The notes under the pieces are model-generated. The model ran no database searches. It was given only the letters and a program-made list of their open reading frames with translations, and was not told the DNA's origin. DNA of 64,000 nucleotides, taken from NCBI GenBank assembly GCA_030065235.1, contig JASJDC010000007.1, forward strand, positions 155,656 through 219,655, in the 5' to 3' direction. The stretch's first letter is position 1. Each line of letters opens with the position of its first letter. The stretch comes from Alphaproteobacteria bacterium (GTDB lineage: Bacteria > Pseudomonadota > Alphaproteobacteria > UBA8366 > Aestuariispiraceae). Positions 42,859 to 51,171 of the stretch are shown piece by piece. The position numbers and the translations under genes are program-made.

Positions 42859-43971
42859 GTGAACTTAGCGCCGCGCTTTCACGAGATCAGACGGGAATCC
42901 TCTTCAGACGCGCCGGGCGATCCGGAACGGTTTCGCCGTGTGGCGCTGACGCAGAAAGAAATGATGTCCCAAGGCGACGCGATCAGGGACACGCTTGAAG
43001 GCAACGCCGAACCGCTCGCCCGTATCGCCAGAGATCTAGCGGATCGTAGAATCCGGCGTATCGCAACAGTCGGGTGCGGCGACAGTTGGGTCTCAGGTTT
43101 TGGCGTTCGCACTGTTATCGAGCGCATGTTGGGCGCCGTCTGCGAGCCGTGTGAAGCTTTCGACTTCGCAAACTACGGCCTCGACGTCGTTGATGAAGAA
43201 ACCGTGGTTATTGGTTTGAGCTCCAGCGGCAAGACCGAGCCTGTTATCGACGGGCTTAAAGGGGCCGAGGCCAAGGGCGCCTATACGATCGGTCTCTCCA
43301 ACTCTCTGGGCTCACCGTTGATGGAAGAGTTTCCGGGCGCATTGCATATTCGCGCTACGCGCGGCGGTTGGCCGACTCAGTCGAGCACCGCAGCGATGGC
43401 GCTAAAACTGGCGCTGGCGGCTTCCATTGGCGAAGCGTGGGGCCGTGACGTTTCCTCTCTTCGAAAGGCTCTGACTGATCTGCCCGACCAAGTCGATGCG
43501 CTGGCTCAGTCGTTTTACGAACCCGCGAAGCAGGCGGCGAAGCATCTTGCACGCGTTGAGCTCATACTCCTCGCCGGCGCAGGTCCATTCTTCGCGCCAG
43601 CGGCGTTTGGCGCGGCCAAACTGAAAGAACTAGCGCCAATCCATGCGGAGGCGTTTCCGCTGGAAGAGTATCACCACTACCGCACTCAGAAGACCGGCGA
43701 CCCGCTCATTCTCGTCGCCGCTGACGACGCGAGCCATGAACGGGCGCTGGAAACCGCGATCATGAGCAAGGGATGCGAGGGTTTCTGTCTGGCGCTCGTG
43801 CCGGAGGGAGAAACCGAGATCGCGGCAGTCGCCGATATGGCCTGGCGCTTGCCCAAGGTCGCTTGGGAAACGGCGCCGATCATCTATAGCGTTCCGTTGC
43901 ATCTTTTCGGTTACCACGCCGCCATGGAACGGGATGCTCTCGGATTGGGCGCTCCACGCCTGGGACTATGA
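42859..43971 (+). CDS. SIS domain sugar isomerase/deglycase-like protein
   Basis: First gene of the seven-gene operon; GTG start at 42859 with GGAG upstream, 370 aa. Two SIS domains occur in tandem: IRRIATVGCGDSWVSGFGVRT and VIGLSSSGKTEPVIDGLKGAE in the first, LARVELILLAGAGPFFAPAAFGAAKLKELA in the second, followed by EEYHHYRTQKTGDPLILVA. The closest functional groups are FrlB/AgaS-like enzymes, which cleave or isomerise aminosugar-phosphate conjugates; GlmS-type glutaminase domains are absent. With a kinase directly downstream it may split a 6-phosphorylated sugar-amine adduct. The exact reaction is inference. Confidence 0.8.
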   Translation: MNLAPRFHEIRRESSSDAPGDPERFRRVALTQKEMMSQGDAIRDTLEGNAEPLARIARDLADRRIRRIATVGCGDSWVSGFGVRTVIERMLGAVCEPCEAFDFANYGLDVVDEETVVIGLSSSGKTEPVIDGLKGAEAKGAYTIGLSNSLGSPLMEEFPGALHIRATRGGWPTQSSTAAMALKLALAASIGEAWGRDVSSLRKALTDLPDQVDALAQSFYEPAKQAAKHLARVELILLAGAGPFFAPAAFGAAKLKELAPIHAEAFPLEEYHHYRTQKTGDPLILVAADDASHERALETAIMSKGCEGFCLALVPEGETEIAAVADMAWRLPKVAWETAPIIYSVPLHLFGYHAAMERDALGLGAPRLGL

Positions 43972-43972
43972 C

Positions 43973-44995
43973 ATGGCGCCGGACCTCGTCACCGTGGGAG
44001 GCCTGACGGTCGATCATGTCGTCACGGCGACGGGTGAGGTCGGGCTCAACAAGGCGGGCGGGAACGGCGCATACTCGGCTGTCGGCGCGCTCTTGTGGCG
44101 GCAGCCGGTCGGACTGGTCAGCTGCGCCGTGGAAACTTACCCGAAATCCACGCTCAACGGATTGGAAGAGTATGGCGTCGATTTGAGCGGCGTCGCCTGG
44201 TCGCCGGCGAAACTGAGTGTTGGCGGCTGGTTCATCTATGACGAGGAAGGCCGGCGCGAAGAGGGCTTGAACAGCCCGCCGGAAGCGCTCGCGGAAGCCG
44301 GCTTTCCAACGGACAGACTCGCGCCGGACGAGGTCGACGAGTGGCGCGCGGCGCTCGCCAAACGCGATGAGCCGGGCGAAGTGGGCTATGCCGAATTCCG
44401 AACCCGCCACCCCTTGACCGCCAGCCAAATCCCCGCCGAGTGGCGAACGGTGCGCGGGGTTCATCTGGCGCCCAGCAGCCTCGAAGTGATGGCTTCCATT
44501 GGCGCGTTTTTCGAGGGGGGCGGGGCGATCGTCACGGCGGACCCCGGTTGGCAACTCGCTGAACATAGCCTGGACGAGATCACGCCGCTTTTGTCATGCT
44601 TGGACGCGTTCTTGCCTAGCGAGGTTGAATTGCAGGCGTTGGTTCCTGACGCCGGTATCGAAGACGCTTTGGCGATCATCGCTGAACGATGTCCTGGCGC
44701 GGTCGCGGTGAAACTGGGACCTCAAGGCTGTCTCGTATGGGACCGTGGATCCCATTCGGCGGACCTCATTCCAGCGCATCCAGCCGAAACTTTGGACCCG
44801 ACCGGGGCCGGAGACAGTTTTTCCGGCGGCTTTTTGGCGGGCCTTGTGGAGACCGGCGATCCGTGCATAGCGGCGCTCTACGGAGCGATCAGCGCAGCCC
44901 GTTCTGTGAGCTGTTTTGGGGCGGACGGCGCACTGCCGCATGATCGAACCAGCGCTCGAAACGCTCTTGAACGGGAGATGCGCCCATGCCCTTGA
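43973..44995 (+). CDS. PfkB family carbohydrate kinase
   Basis: The ATG at 43973 follows the SIS gene stop by one base (340 aa). N-terminal LVTVGGLTVDHVVTATGEVG and NKAGGNGAYSAVGALLW are PfkB motif 1; C-terminal DPTGAGDSFSGGFLAG is motif 2 with the catalytic Asp. The middle part, with a 25-residue acidic insertion (FIYDEEGRREEGLN), is longer than in ribokinase. It probably phosphorylates the sugar moiety after uptake, as FrlD does for fructoselysine. Cytoplasmic. Confidence 0.87.
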   Translation: MAPDLVTVGGLTVDHVVTATGEVGLNKAGGNGAYSAVGALLWRQPVGLVSCAVETYPKSTLNGLEEYGVDLSGVAWSPAKLSVGGWFIYDEEGRREEGLNSPPEALAEAGFPTDRLAPDEVDEWRAALAKRDEPGEVGYAEFRTRHPLTASQIPAEWRTVRGVHLAPSSLEVMASIGAFFEGGGAIVTADPGWQLAEHSLDEITPLLSCLDAFLPSEVELQALVPDAGIEDALAIIAERCPGAVAVKLGPQGCLVWDRGSHSADLIPAHPAETLDPTGAGDSFSGGFLAGLVETGDPCIAALYGAISAARSVSCFGADGALPHDRTSARNALEREMRPCP

Positions 44996-45768
44996 AAGTG
45001 TTTGACGGACCGCCGCCGGTCATTGCTGCTTTGCACCTCCCGGACTTCGCGCGATCCCGTCATCGTTCGATGAATTGGCTTCAAGACTATGTTCTGACCA
45101 ATGCTCGGATTTTTGCAGAAGCCGGCGTCCCATGGGTTAAGTTGCAAGACCAAACACGCACCAGCGACCGGGCCGCGCCCGACACGCTGTCAATCATGGC
45201 GTCGCTTGGGCGACTTCTTCGCCAGGAATTTCCAGAACTGGGCCTCGGAATAATTATTGAGGCCCACGATCCGACGGCCGCTCTGGCTGTCGCTCACGCC
45301 GTCAATGCGGATTTCGTCAGGCTCAAGGTCTTTGTCGGCGGCGCGATGACCGCCGATGGGCCCAGAAACGGCCTATCTGCAGCGGCGACCGCCTATCGAT
45401 CGTCGATCGGGCGGCCGGACATTGCGATCTTGGCGGATGTCCATGACAGAACGGCGCGCCCTCTCTCCGACGAAACACAACCTTTTGCAGCTCAATGGGC
45501 GGCGAAATCGGGCGCCGACGGGCTGATCATCACCGGATCAAGTTTCGCCGACACCAAGCAAAGAATAGACGCGGTGCGCGAGAAAGCGCCCGCGCTACCG
45601 ATATTGATTGGCGGCGGAGTCACGGAATCGAATGTGAGAGAAGCTCTTGCCTACAGTGATGGGCTGATTGTCTCCAGTGCCTTGATGAGAAAGGGCGCCG
45701 ATCCGGACGATTTGGCGCAATGGGACAGCGATTTATGCCGTCGCTTCATGGACGCGGCGAGGCGATGA
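44986..45768 (+). CDS. BtpA/SgcQ family TIM-barrel protein
   Basis: Overlaps the kinase gene by ten bases; 260 aa. VIAALHLPDFARS is the usual N-terminal strand, followed by AGVPWVKLQDQT, LGIIIEAHDPTAALAVAHA, NADFVRLKVFVGG, IAILADVHDRTA, SGADGLIITGSSF and ILIGGGVTESNVREAL. These are the repeated strand/loop motifs of the BtpA barrel. Bacterial SgcQ-like members occur with sugar phosphotransferase and kinase genes but have no proven reaction; the original BtpA role in photosystem I is irrelevant here. A nucleosidase- or aldolase-like role on a phosphorylated sugar is possible. Confidence 0.85.
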   Translation: MPLKVFDGPPPVIAALHLPDFARSRHRSMNWLQDYVLTNARIFAEAGVPWVKLQDQTRTSDRAAPDTLSIMASLGRLLRQEFPELGLGIIIEAHDPTAALAVAHAVNADFVRLKVFVGGAMTADGPRNGLSAAATAYRSSIGRPDIAILADVHDRTARPLSDETQPFAAQWAAKSGADGLIITGSSFADTKQRIDAVREKAPALPILIGGGVTESNVREALAYSDGLIVSSALMRKGADPDDLAQWDSDLCRRFMDAARR

Positions 45769-46724
45769 TGATCGCTCGAGATTTCGCAGGCTATCGAGAG
45801 AAACCGCCGGCGATCCGTTGGCCGGGCGACGCCAATCTGGCGGTCTCGATCGTGATCAATGTCGAAGAGGGCGCCGAACTGACTCTGGCGTCCGGGGATG
45901 CGTATAACGAACATATTTATGAAGCCGTTGAGAAGGTCGAGGGAACGCGCGACCTCTGCATGGAGAGCCACTTTGAGTATGGCCCGCGCGCCGGCTGGCC
46001 GAGGATACGAGACCTCCTGGCCGACCGCGATATTCGAGGCACCCTGAACGCCTGCGGTCGCGCCATCGTTGAGACGCCTTGGATCGCCGAAGAGGCTGTC
46101 GAGGCCGGTCATGAGGTCGCCGCCCATGGTTGGCGCTGGGAACGCCACGCCAACATGCCCGAGGCGGAGGAACGGCGGGCGATCGCCCGAACAGTCGCAG
46201 CATTGGAAACCGCCGCCGGAACGGCCCCGGTTGGATGGCACACGCGCTCCGCCACGTCTCTGCAAACACGGAACTTGCTGATCGAGCAGGGCGGCTTTCT
46301 CTATGACAGCAACGCCTACAACGATGACGCGCCCTATACGGTTGAGACGCCTGCAGGACGCCACATCATTCTTCCCTACGCCTTCGACACCAATGATATG
46401 CGCTTTTATAACGGCGGCGGATTCGTCTTCGGACAGGATTTTGCGCGATACTGCATCGATGCGTTCGACCGTCTCTATCGCGAAGGCGCCTCTGCACCAC
46501 GCATGCTCTCCATTGGATTGCACACGCGTATTATCGGTCGGCCGGGCCGTATTGGCGGGTTGGAGGCGTTTCTGGACCATGTCTTGAAACATGACTCGGT
46601 GTGGTTCGCGACGCGTGCGCAGATCGCTCATGCATGGCGTGACGGCTTGGGCCTTCCTAGATGGACGGCGCGTGCGTGTCCGCCGGACTTCTCGGATATC
46701 GCTGCGGAGCGCAGCCGGCCGTGA
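45765..46724 (+). CDS. PuuE/allantoinase-like polysaccharide-deacetylase-fold hydrolase, copy 1
   Basis: Start ATG 45765 overlaps the BtpA stop (ATGA). The 319-aa protein shows the metal-independent PuuE allantoinase pattern: VINVEEGAEL, FEYGPRAGWPRIRDLL, HEVAAHGWRWERH, FLYDSNAYNDDAPYTVE, LPYAFDTNDMRF and HTRIIGRPGRIGGLEAFLDH, then VWFATRAQIAHAW. This fold opens cyclic amides such as allantoin in characterised members, while others are deacetylases. The next gene is a second copy of the same family, so two different ring or amide bonds may be cut. Cytoplasmic. Confidence 0.87.
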   Translation: MMIARDFAGYREKPPAIRWPGDANLAVSIVINVEEGAELTLASGDAYNEHIYEAVEKVEGTRDLCMESHFEYGPRAGWPRIRDLLADRDIRGTLNACGRAIVETPWIAEEAVEAGHEVAAHGWRWERHANMPEAEERRAIARTVAALETAAGTAPVGWHTRSATSLQTRNLLIEQGGFLYDSNAYNDDAPYTVETPAGRHIILPYAFDTNDMRFYNGGGFVFGQDFARYCIDAFDRLYREGASAPRMLSIGLHTRIIGRPGRIGGLEAFLDHVLKHDSVWFATRAQIAHAWRDGLGLPRWTARACPPDFSDIAAERSRP

Positions 46725-47605
46725 CCCGCGATCTCGTTGGATACCAAGGGCGATGGCCCGATTTCACATGGCCGAATGGCAAGCGGCTGGCTGTTTCGAT
46801 TGTTGTGAACTTCGAGGAGGGCGCGGAGCAGCAAGTGCTAGATGGCGATTCGACCAATGAACGCATCGGCGAGGTCATTTCGGTTGTGCCCGAAGGGCGC
46901 CCCGATCCTGGGCAGGCTCAGATCTTCGCGTACGGTACGCGTGCGGGCGCTTGGCGCATGGCCGATGCTTTGCGTCGATTTGATATGCCAATTACCGTGT
47001 TCGCCTGCGGTCGGGCGGCGCATCGCGCAGGGCCTGTCTTGTCCATGTTGTCCGCCGGCGGCCAGGAGGTAGCGTGCCATGGTTGGCGCTGGCGTCCGCA
47101 CGCGGATTACGAGAACCGCGACGCAGAGGCTGCAGATCTTGACCAAGCGGGCGCGGCGATCTTGGCGGCGACGGGTCAAAAACCGTTAGGCTTCTTCTGT
47201 CGTGGCGCCGAAAGTCCTTGGACCAGAAGCCTGCTGATCGACCGCGGCTATCGCTACACATCGAATGGCTTTGATGACGATTTGCCATACCGGGACCCGA
47301 ACGGTTTGATCGTCGTTCCTTACGCGCTTGACAGCAACGATATGAAATTCTTCCACCCAAATGGCTTTGTGAGGTCGTCGGATATGGTGGAATATGTCGC
47401 CGACGCTTTGGACGTGCTCGAAACCGAGGCCGCTTCTGGACACTCCCGGATTATGAATATCGGATTTCATCTCCGCATCGTCGGCAGACCGGGACGCTTC
47501 AAGGCCTTCCAGTGCATATTGGAAGAGATTGACCGACGTCGCGACCGCATTTGGTTGGCGCAGCGTTTACAAATCGCGAACGCGTTTGCAGAAGCTGTCC
47601 CGTGA
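46721..47605 (+). CDS. PuuE/allantoinase-like polysaccharide-deacetylase-fold hydrolase, copy 2
   Basis: GTG at 46721 overlaps the previous stop (GTGA); 294 aa. It follows the same template as its neighbour (VVNFEEGAEQ, FAYGTRAGAWRMADAL, QEVACHGWRWRPH, YTSNGFDDDLPYRD, PYALDSNDMKFF, FHLRIVGRPGRFKAFQ). Overall similarity between the two is moderate, suggesting old divergence rather than recent duplication. The pair could form a heteromer or act in sequence. The two tandem copies are an unusual feature of this operon. Confidence 0.87.
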   Translation: MTRDLVGYQGRWPDFTWPNGKRLAVSIVVNFEEGAEQQVLDGDSTNERIGEVISVVPEGRPDPGQAQIFAYGTRAGAWRMADALRRFDMPITVFACGRAAHRAGPVLSMLSAGGQEVACHGWRWRPHADYENRDAEAADLDQAGAAILAATGQKPLGFFCRGAESPWTRSLLIDRGYRYTSNGFDDDLPYRDPNGLIVVPYALDSNDMKFFHPNGFVRSSDMVEYVADALDVLETEAASGHSRIMNIGFHLRIVGRPGRFKAFQCILEEIDRRRDRIWLAQRLQIANAFAEAVP

Positions 47606-48255
47606 GAATTGCGCTGATCAACCCAAACATATCCGCCGCCACAACCGCCGCCATGGTGGAGATCGCCCAAGAAGCCGCAGCGGGCCGCGCTGAGATATAC
47701 GGGCGTACAGCGCCGTTTGGCGCTCCGCTCATCACCGACGGCCCATCGCTGGATATCGCCGCCGATGCGGTGAACAGCCTGGCCCCTACGCTAACGGGAA
47801 CCGACGCGGTAATTGTCGCAGCTTTTGGCGACCCCGGACGCGAAACCTTGGCTGAGAGGCTCTCCGTACCCGTCACGGGCATCGCCGAGGCCGGCATGGC
47901 CGAGGCGGCGGTTGACGGCCGCCGCTTTGCGGTTGTTACGACGACCCCGAAGCTGCGCCAGCGGATCTGTGAAACGGCGGCCCGCCACAATCATTCGAAT
48001 TTCGCCGGCACATGGACAACCGACGGCGACCCAGAGGATCTCATGGCCGACCTCGACGGTCTCCAGGCGGCGCTTGCCGGCGCCATATGGATGGCTGTCG
48101 AGGAGGCAGGCGTGGAGGCTGTCATTATTGGCGGGGGGCCTCTCGCCGTTGCGGCTCGCTCGCTTTCGTCGCAATCACCGGTTCCGCTCATTGAGCCTTT
48201 GCCCGCCGCCGTCCGCCTGACATTGGCGCGCGCTTTAGATCGGCGCCCGCGATGA
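47602..48255 (+). CDS. Asp/Glu/hydantoin racemase family protein
   Basis: GTG start at 47602 overlaps the previous stop; 217 aa. VRIALINPNISAATTAAMVEIA is the hydantoin/allantoin racemase N-terminus. No cysteine stands at the usual first catalytic position: AAFGDPGRETLAERLSVPVTGIAEA has Gly-Asp where active racemases have a Cys. The second site region VEAVIIGGGPLAV also lacks the Cys (normally G-x-x). It may therefore be a lyase/decarboxylase or an altered member of the family. Its neighbours suggest action on a hydantoin- or ureide-like product. Confidence 0.78.
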   Translation: MRIALINPNISAATTAAMVEIAQEAAAGRAEIYGRTAPFGAPLITDGPSLDIAADAVNSLAPTLTGTDAVIVAAFGDPGRETLAERLSVPVTGIAEAGMAEAAVDGRRFAVVTTTPKLRQRICETAARHNHSNFAGTWTTDGDPEDLMADLDGLQAALAGAIWMAVEEAGVEAVIIGGGPLAVAARSLSSQSPVPLIEPLPAAVRLTLARALDRRPR

Positions 48256-49745
48256 AACCAATGCTTGTCACCGCGGATCAGATATTGACGGGTTTCGACG
48301 ACGACGGGGCGCCATTGATCCTTGAAAACGCCGGTCTATTGATCGCCGAAGCGCGCATAGCTGAAATAGGCGACGCCGATGCGCTGCGCAGCGCCCACCC
48401 TGGCGTCGCAGAAATTGGCGGCCGGAACCGGATCGCCATTCCTGGCCTCATAAACGCCCATCACCATGTCGGGTTGACTCCGTTTCAGCTGGGGGCCCGG
48501 GACCAACCGTTGGAGCTTTGGTTTCCGGAGCGGTTGGCGATGCGCGATGTAGATCCGCGTTTGGATACGCTATACTCGGCCCTCGAAATGATCGCGTCTG
48601 GGGTGACCACGGTTCAACACCTGCACAGCCGGGCGCCCGGCGACGTTGACGCAGTGCTTGCGAGAGCCGACCGTATTATCGGGGCCTACACCGAGATTGG
48701 GATGCGGGCCTCGTACTCTTTCGCGCTCCGGGACCAGAATAGGATGATCTATGAGGCGGACGAGGTCTTTGTCGCCTCGCTGCCGAGGGAGCTGCAAGCG
48801 CCGACGGCCGCCTATCTTGGAGGCTTTGGACTCCCCTTATCCGAACAAATCGCCGTCTTTCACGCCTTACGGGAAAGATGGGAATCACAACCGCTGATCG
48901 GCGTCCAGATTGCGCCGTCCAATCTCCATTGGCTGTCCGATGCTGCTCTGGAGAGCGCCGCGGTGATGGCCGACGAAACCGGCGCTCCGCTGCACATGCA
49001 TTTGCTGGAGACCCCGTATCAGGCGGAATACGCCAAGCGTCGCGGCGGCGGCTCCGCCCTGGAGCATATCGACAAGTTTGGATTGTTGAGCCCTCAGCTG
49101 ACGATTGGGCATGGTGTTTGGATGACTGCCGACGATCTTGCGCTGCTGGCTGAAAGAGGCGGTTGCTTGTGTCACAATTGTTCATCCAACTTGCGGCTCA
49201 AGAGCGGCAAGGCTGATCTGAACGCTTTCCTCGCGAGCGGCGTTCCGGTTGCGCTTGGCATTGACGAAGCCGGCATTAACGATGATCGCGACATGCTACA
49301 GGAGATGCGCCTCGCTCTGACGCTGCATCGTCCGTCGGGGCACGACTCCCCCTGTCCGTCGGCGGATCAGATCCTTCGGATGGCGACGCAATATGGCGCG
49401 GCCACGACGCCGTTTTCGGGAAGCATTGGCGCGCTGGCGGTCGGCGGCTATGCCGATATCGTTCTGTTGGATTGGGAGAAAGTCACCGACCCCTATCAAG
49501 ATCCGACGATCCCGATGCTCGACGTACTGGTGCGTCGCGCCAAAACGAACGCTGTCGATACGGTCGTTATCGCTGGCGAGATTGTTCTAGAAAATGGGCG
49601 GTTCACCAAAGTGGATCGAGCCGGTGTGCTTGTTGAGATCGCCCATATGCTCAATCGACCGGATACCGATGAAGAAGCCAGATTGCGGCGCTTGGCGGGC
49701 GAACTGATCGAGCCGGTCCGGCGTTACTATACCGGTTGGCTATAG
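48252..49745 (+). CDS. Amidohydrolase family protein (AtzA/TrzN/SAH-deaminase type)
   Basis: Last gene of the operon, overlapping by ATGA; 497 aa. The composite beta domain starts LVTADQILTGFDDDG. The TIM barrel carries metal ligands in PGLINAHHH, HMHLLET, TIGHGVW and GIDEAGINDD, with EMIASGVTTVQHLHS upstream. The Asp of the GIDEAG segment replaces the usual SDN/TDG motif. Family members deaminate or dechlorinate rings such as guanine, 8-oxoguanine, S-adenosylhomocysteine or triazines, using one Zn or Fe. The ring substrate is unknown; it could process an imported heterocycle before or after the PuuE-like enzymes. Confidence 0.87.
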   Translation: MKPMLVTADQILTGFDDDGAPLILENAGLLIAEARIAEIGDADALRSAHPGVAEIGGRNRIAIPGLINAHHHVGLTPFQLGARDQPLELWFPERLAMRDVDPRLDTLYSALEMIASGVTTVQHLHSRAPGDVDAVLARADRIIGAYTEIGMRASYSFALRDQNRMIYEADEVFVASLPRELQAPTAAYLGGFGLPLSEQIAVFHALRERWESQPLIGVQIAPSNLHWLSDAALESAAVMADETGAPLHMHLLETPYQAEYAKRRGGGSALEHIDKFGLLSPQLTIGHGVWMTADDLALLAERGGCLCHNCSSNLRLKSGKADLNAFLASGVPVALGIDEAGINDDRDMLQEMRLALTLHRPSGHDSPCPSADQILRMATQYGAATTPFSGSIGALAVGGYADIVLLDWEKVTDPYQDPTIPMLDVLVRRAKTNAVDTVVIAGEIVLENGRFTKVDRAGVLVEIAHMLNRPDTDEEARLRRLAGELIEPVRRYYTGWL

Positions 49746-49785
49746 ACTGGATAGCTGCTTCCGTATCTTCGGACCCTCGCGTTGG

Positions 49786-49851
49786 CGCGGCGCTGCGGCT
49801 TTGCGCCGCGGGCGACGGTCGGGGAAGCGCGTTGAAGGACCCGCTTCCCCG
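49786..49851. terminator. Two GC hairpins between convergent operons
   Basis: Between the amidohydrolase stop and the soxF stop lie two stable stem-loops: an 8-base stem (49786-49793 with 49803-49810, nine-base loop) and a 10-base stem CGGGGAAGCG / CGCTTCCCCG (49820-49829 with 49842-49851, 12-base loop). Neither has a T-run. They are placed where a bidirectional terminator would be expected. Confidence 0.5.
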
Positions 49852-49874
49852 AGGTCGACGCTGTTGAGTCTGGA

Positions 49875-51140
49875 TTAGCCGAACATGTCGCTCGTGATGC
49901 CGGCGTACCAGCCGAGGCTTTCTTCGTAGGTCTGTTTCCGCAGATCGGCGTTTTCCCCGGTCTGGCTGATGAAGCCGTCGACCTTGGCGATCTTCTCCTC
50001 GGTCGCTTCATAGGAGGCCCCGACCTTCACCCCATCGTCGGTAGCGACAAGCGACCAACAGGTGTTGGAAAATTTCGGCGGGAACGCTTTCGATCCGGTC
50101 AACTCTGCGCGGACGGCCATGGCGCAGGCTTTCGCCTGGCTGTTGGCGGAATAGCCCGACTTCGGCATGTCGCCATTGTTGGTGGCGTCGCCGAGCACAT
50201 GGATATTCGGATCGGCGCGGGATTGAAGCGTCGCCGGCACGATGTCGCACCAGCCTTTGGCGTTCGTCACCGCCGCCTTCTCGGCGATCACGCCGGCCTT
50301 CATCGCCGGGATGACATTGCAGACATCCGCCTTGATGATCTCGCCGTCGACCACGACCTCCATCGCGTCCGGCCGCACCTCCTCGACCGCGCCGAAATCG
50401 CCGCCGACCCATTCGATCATCCCGTCGTAATGGTTGGCCCAAGCCTCCTGGAACAGAGCCATCTTGGAGAACTTCTCTTTCGGGTCGAAGACCAGAATCT
50501 TCGCCGTCGGGTTCTGTTGCTTCATCAGATGCGCCATCATCGAAATCCGTTCATACGGCCCGGGCGGGCAGCGATACGGGTTCGGCGGCGCGACCACGAC
50601 GACCGTTCCGCCTTCCGGCATGCCGTCGAGCTGCGCCTTCAGGAGTTGCGCTTGGGTGCCGCCCTTATAAGCGTGCGGCATCTTGGTCTGGCTCTCCAGG
50701 CTCCAGCCGGCCACCGAGCCGTCGACGAAGTCGATGCCGGGCGAAAGCACTAGCCGGTCGTAGGAGAGTTCCGCGCCGCCGGCGAGGGAGACGCTCTTCT
50801 GATCGCGATCGACGCCAATCGCCCAGTCGTGAACGACATTGACGCCATAGTCCGAGGCGAGTTTGCCGTAGCTGTGCCCCGTACTCTCGAAATCACGGAA
50901 CCCGCCCATATAAAGATTGGAGAAGAAACAGGTGTAATAGCGCCGGGTGGGCTCAACCAGCGTCACATCGATCGCCCCCTTCGAATCCTTGGCGATATAG
51001 CGCGCCGCCGTGGCCCCGCCGGCGCCGCCGCCGATCACGACGACCTTCGGGCGGCTTTGGCCCAACACGGCTGGCGCGCTCAATAGAACGCCGGTCGCGG
51101 CGACCCCGCCAATCAGGCGTCTTCTGGTTACGATAGTCAT
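49875..51140 (-). CDS. soxF: Flavocytochrome-c-type sulfide dehydrogenase flavoprotein SoxF
   Basis: The ATG at 51140 (MTIVTRRRLIGG) has AGGAGG upstream. A Tat signal (TRRRLIGGVAATG, cleavage near VLGQ) precedes an FAD domain: KVVVIGGGAGGATAARYI, the YYTCFFSNLYMGG region with one redox Cys, and YRCPPGPYERISMMAHL with the other. The C-terminal FCSD domain contains CWSLVA. SoxF/FccB oxidises sulfide or enhances Sox activity in the periplasm, passing electrons to a c-type cytochrome encoded by the next gene upstream. 421 aa, normal for the family. Confidence 0.9.
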   Translation of the reverse strand: MTIVTRRRLIGGVAATGVLLSAPAVLGQSRPKVVVIGGGAGGATAARYIAKDSKGAIDVTLVEPTRRYYTCFFSNLYMGGFRDFESTGHSYGKLASDYGVNVVHDWAIGVDRDQKSVSLAGGAELSYDRLVLSPGIDFVDGSVAGWSLESQTKMPHAYKGGTQAQLLKAQLDGMPEGGTVVVVAPPNPYRCPPGPYERISMMAHLMKQQNPTAKILVFDPKEKFSKMALFQEAWANHYDGMIEWVGGDFGAVEEVRPDAMEVVVDGEIIKADVCNVIPAMKAGVIAEKAAVTNAKGWCDIVPATLQSRADPNIHVLGDATNNGDMPKSGYSANSQAKACAMAVRAELTGSKAFPPKFSNTCWSLVATDDGVKVGASYEATEEKIAKVDGFISQTGENADLRKQTYEESLGWYAGITSDMFG

Positions 51141-51171
51141 CAGCGTTTCCTCCTCTGCTTTTTTAGTTGTG

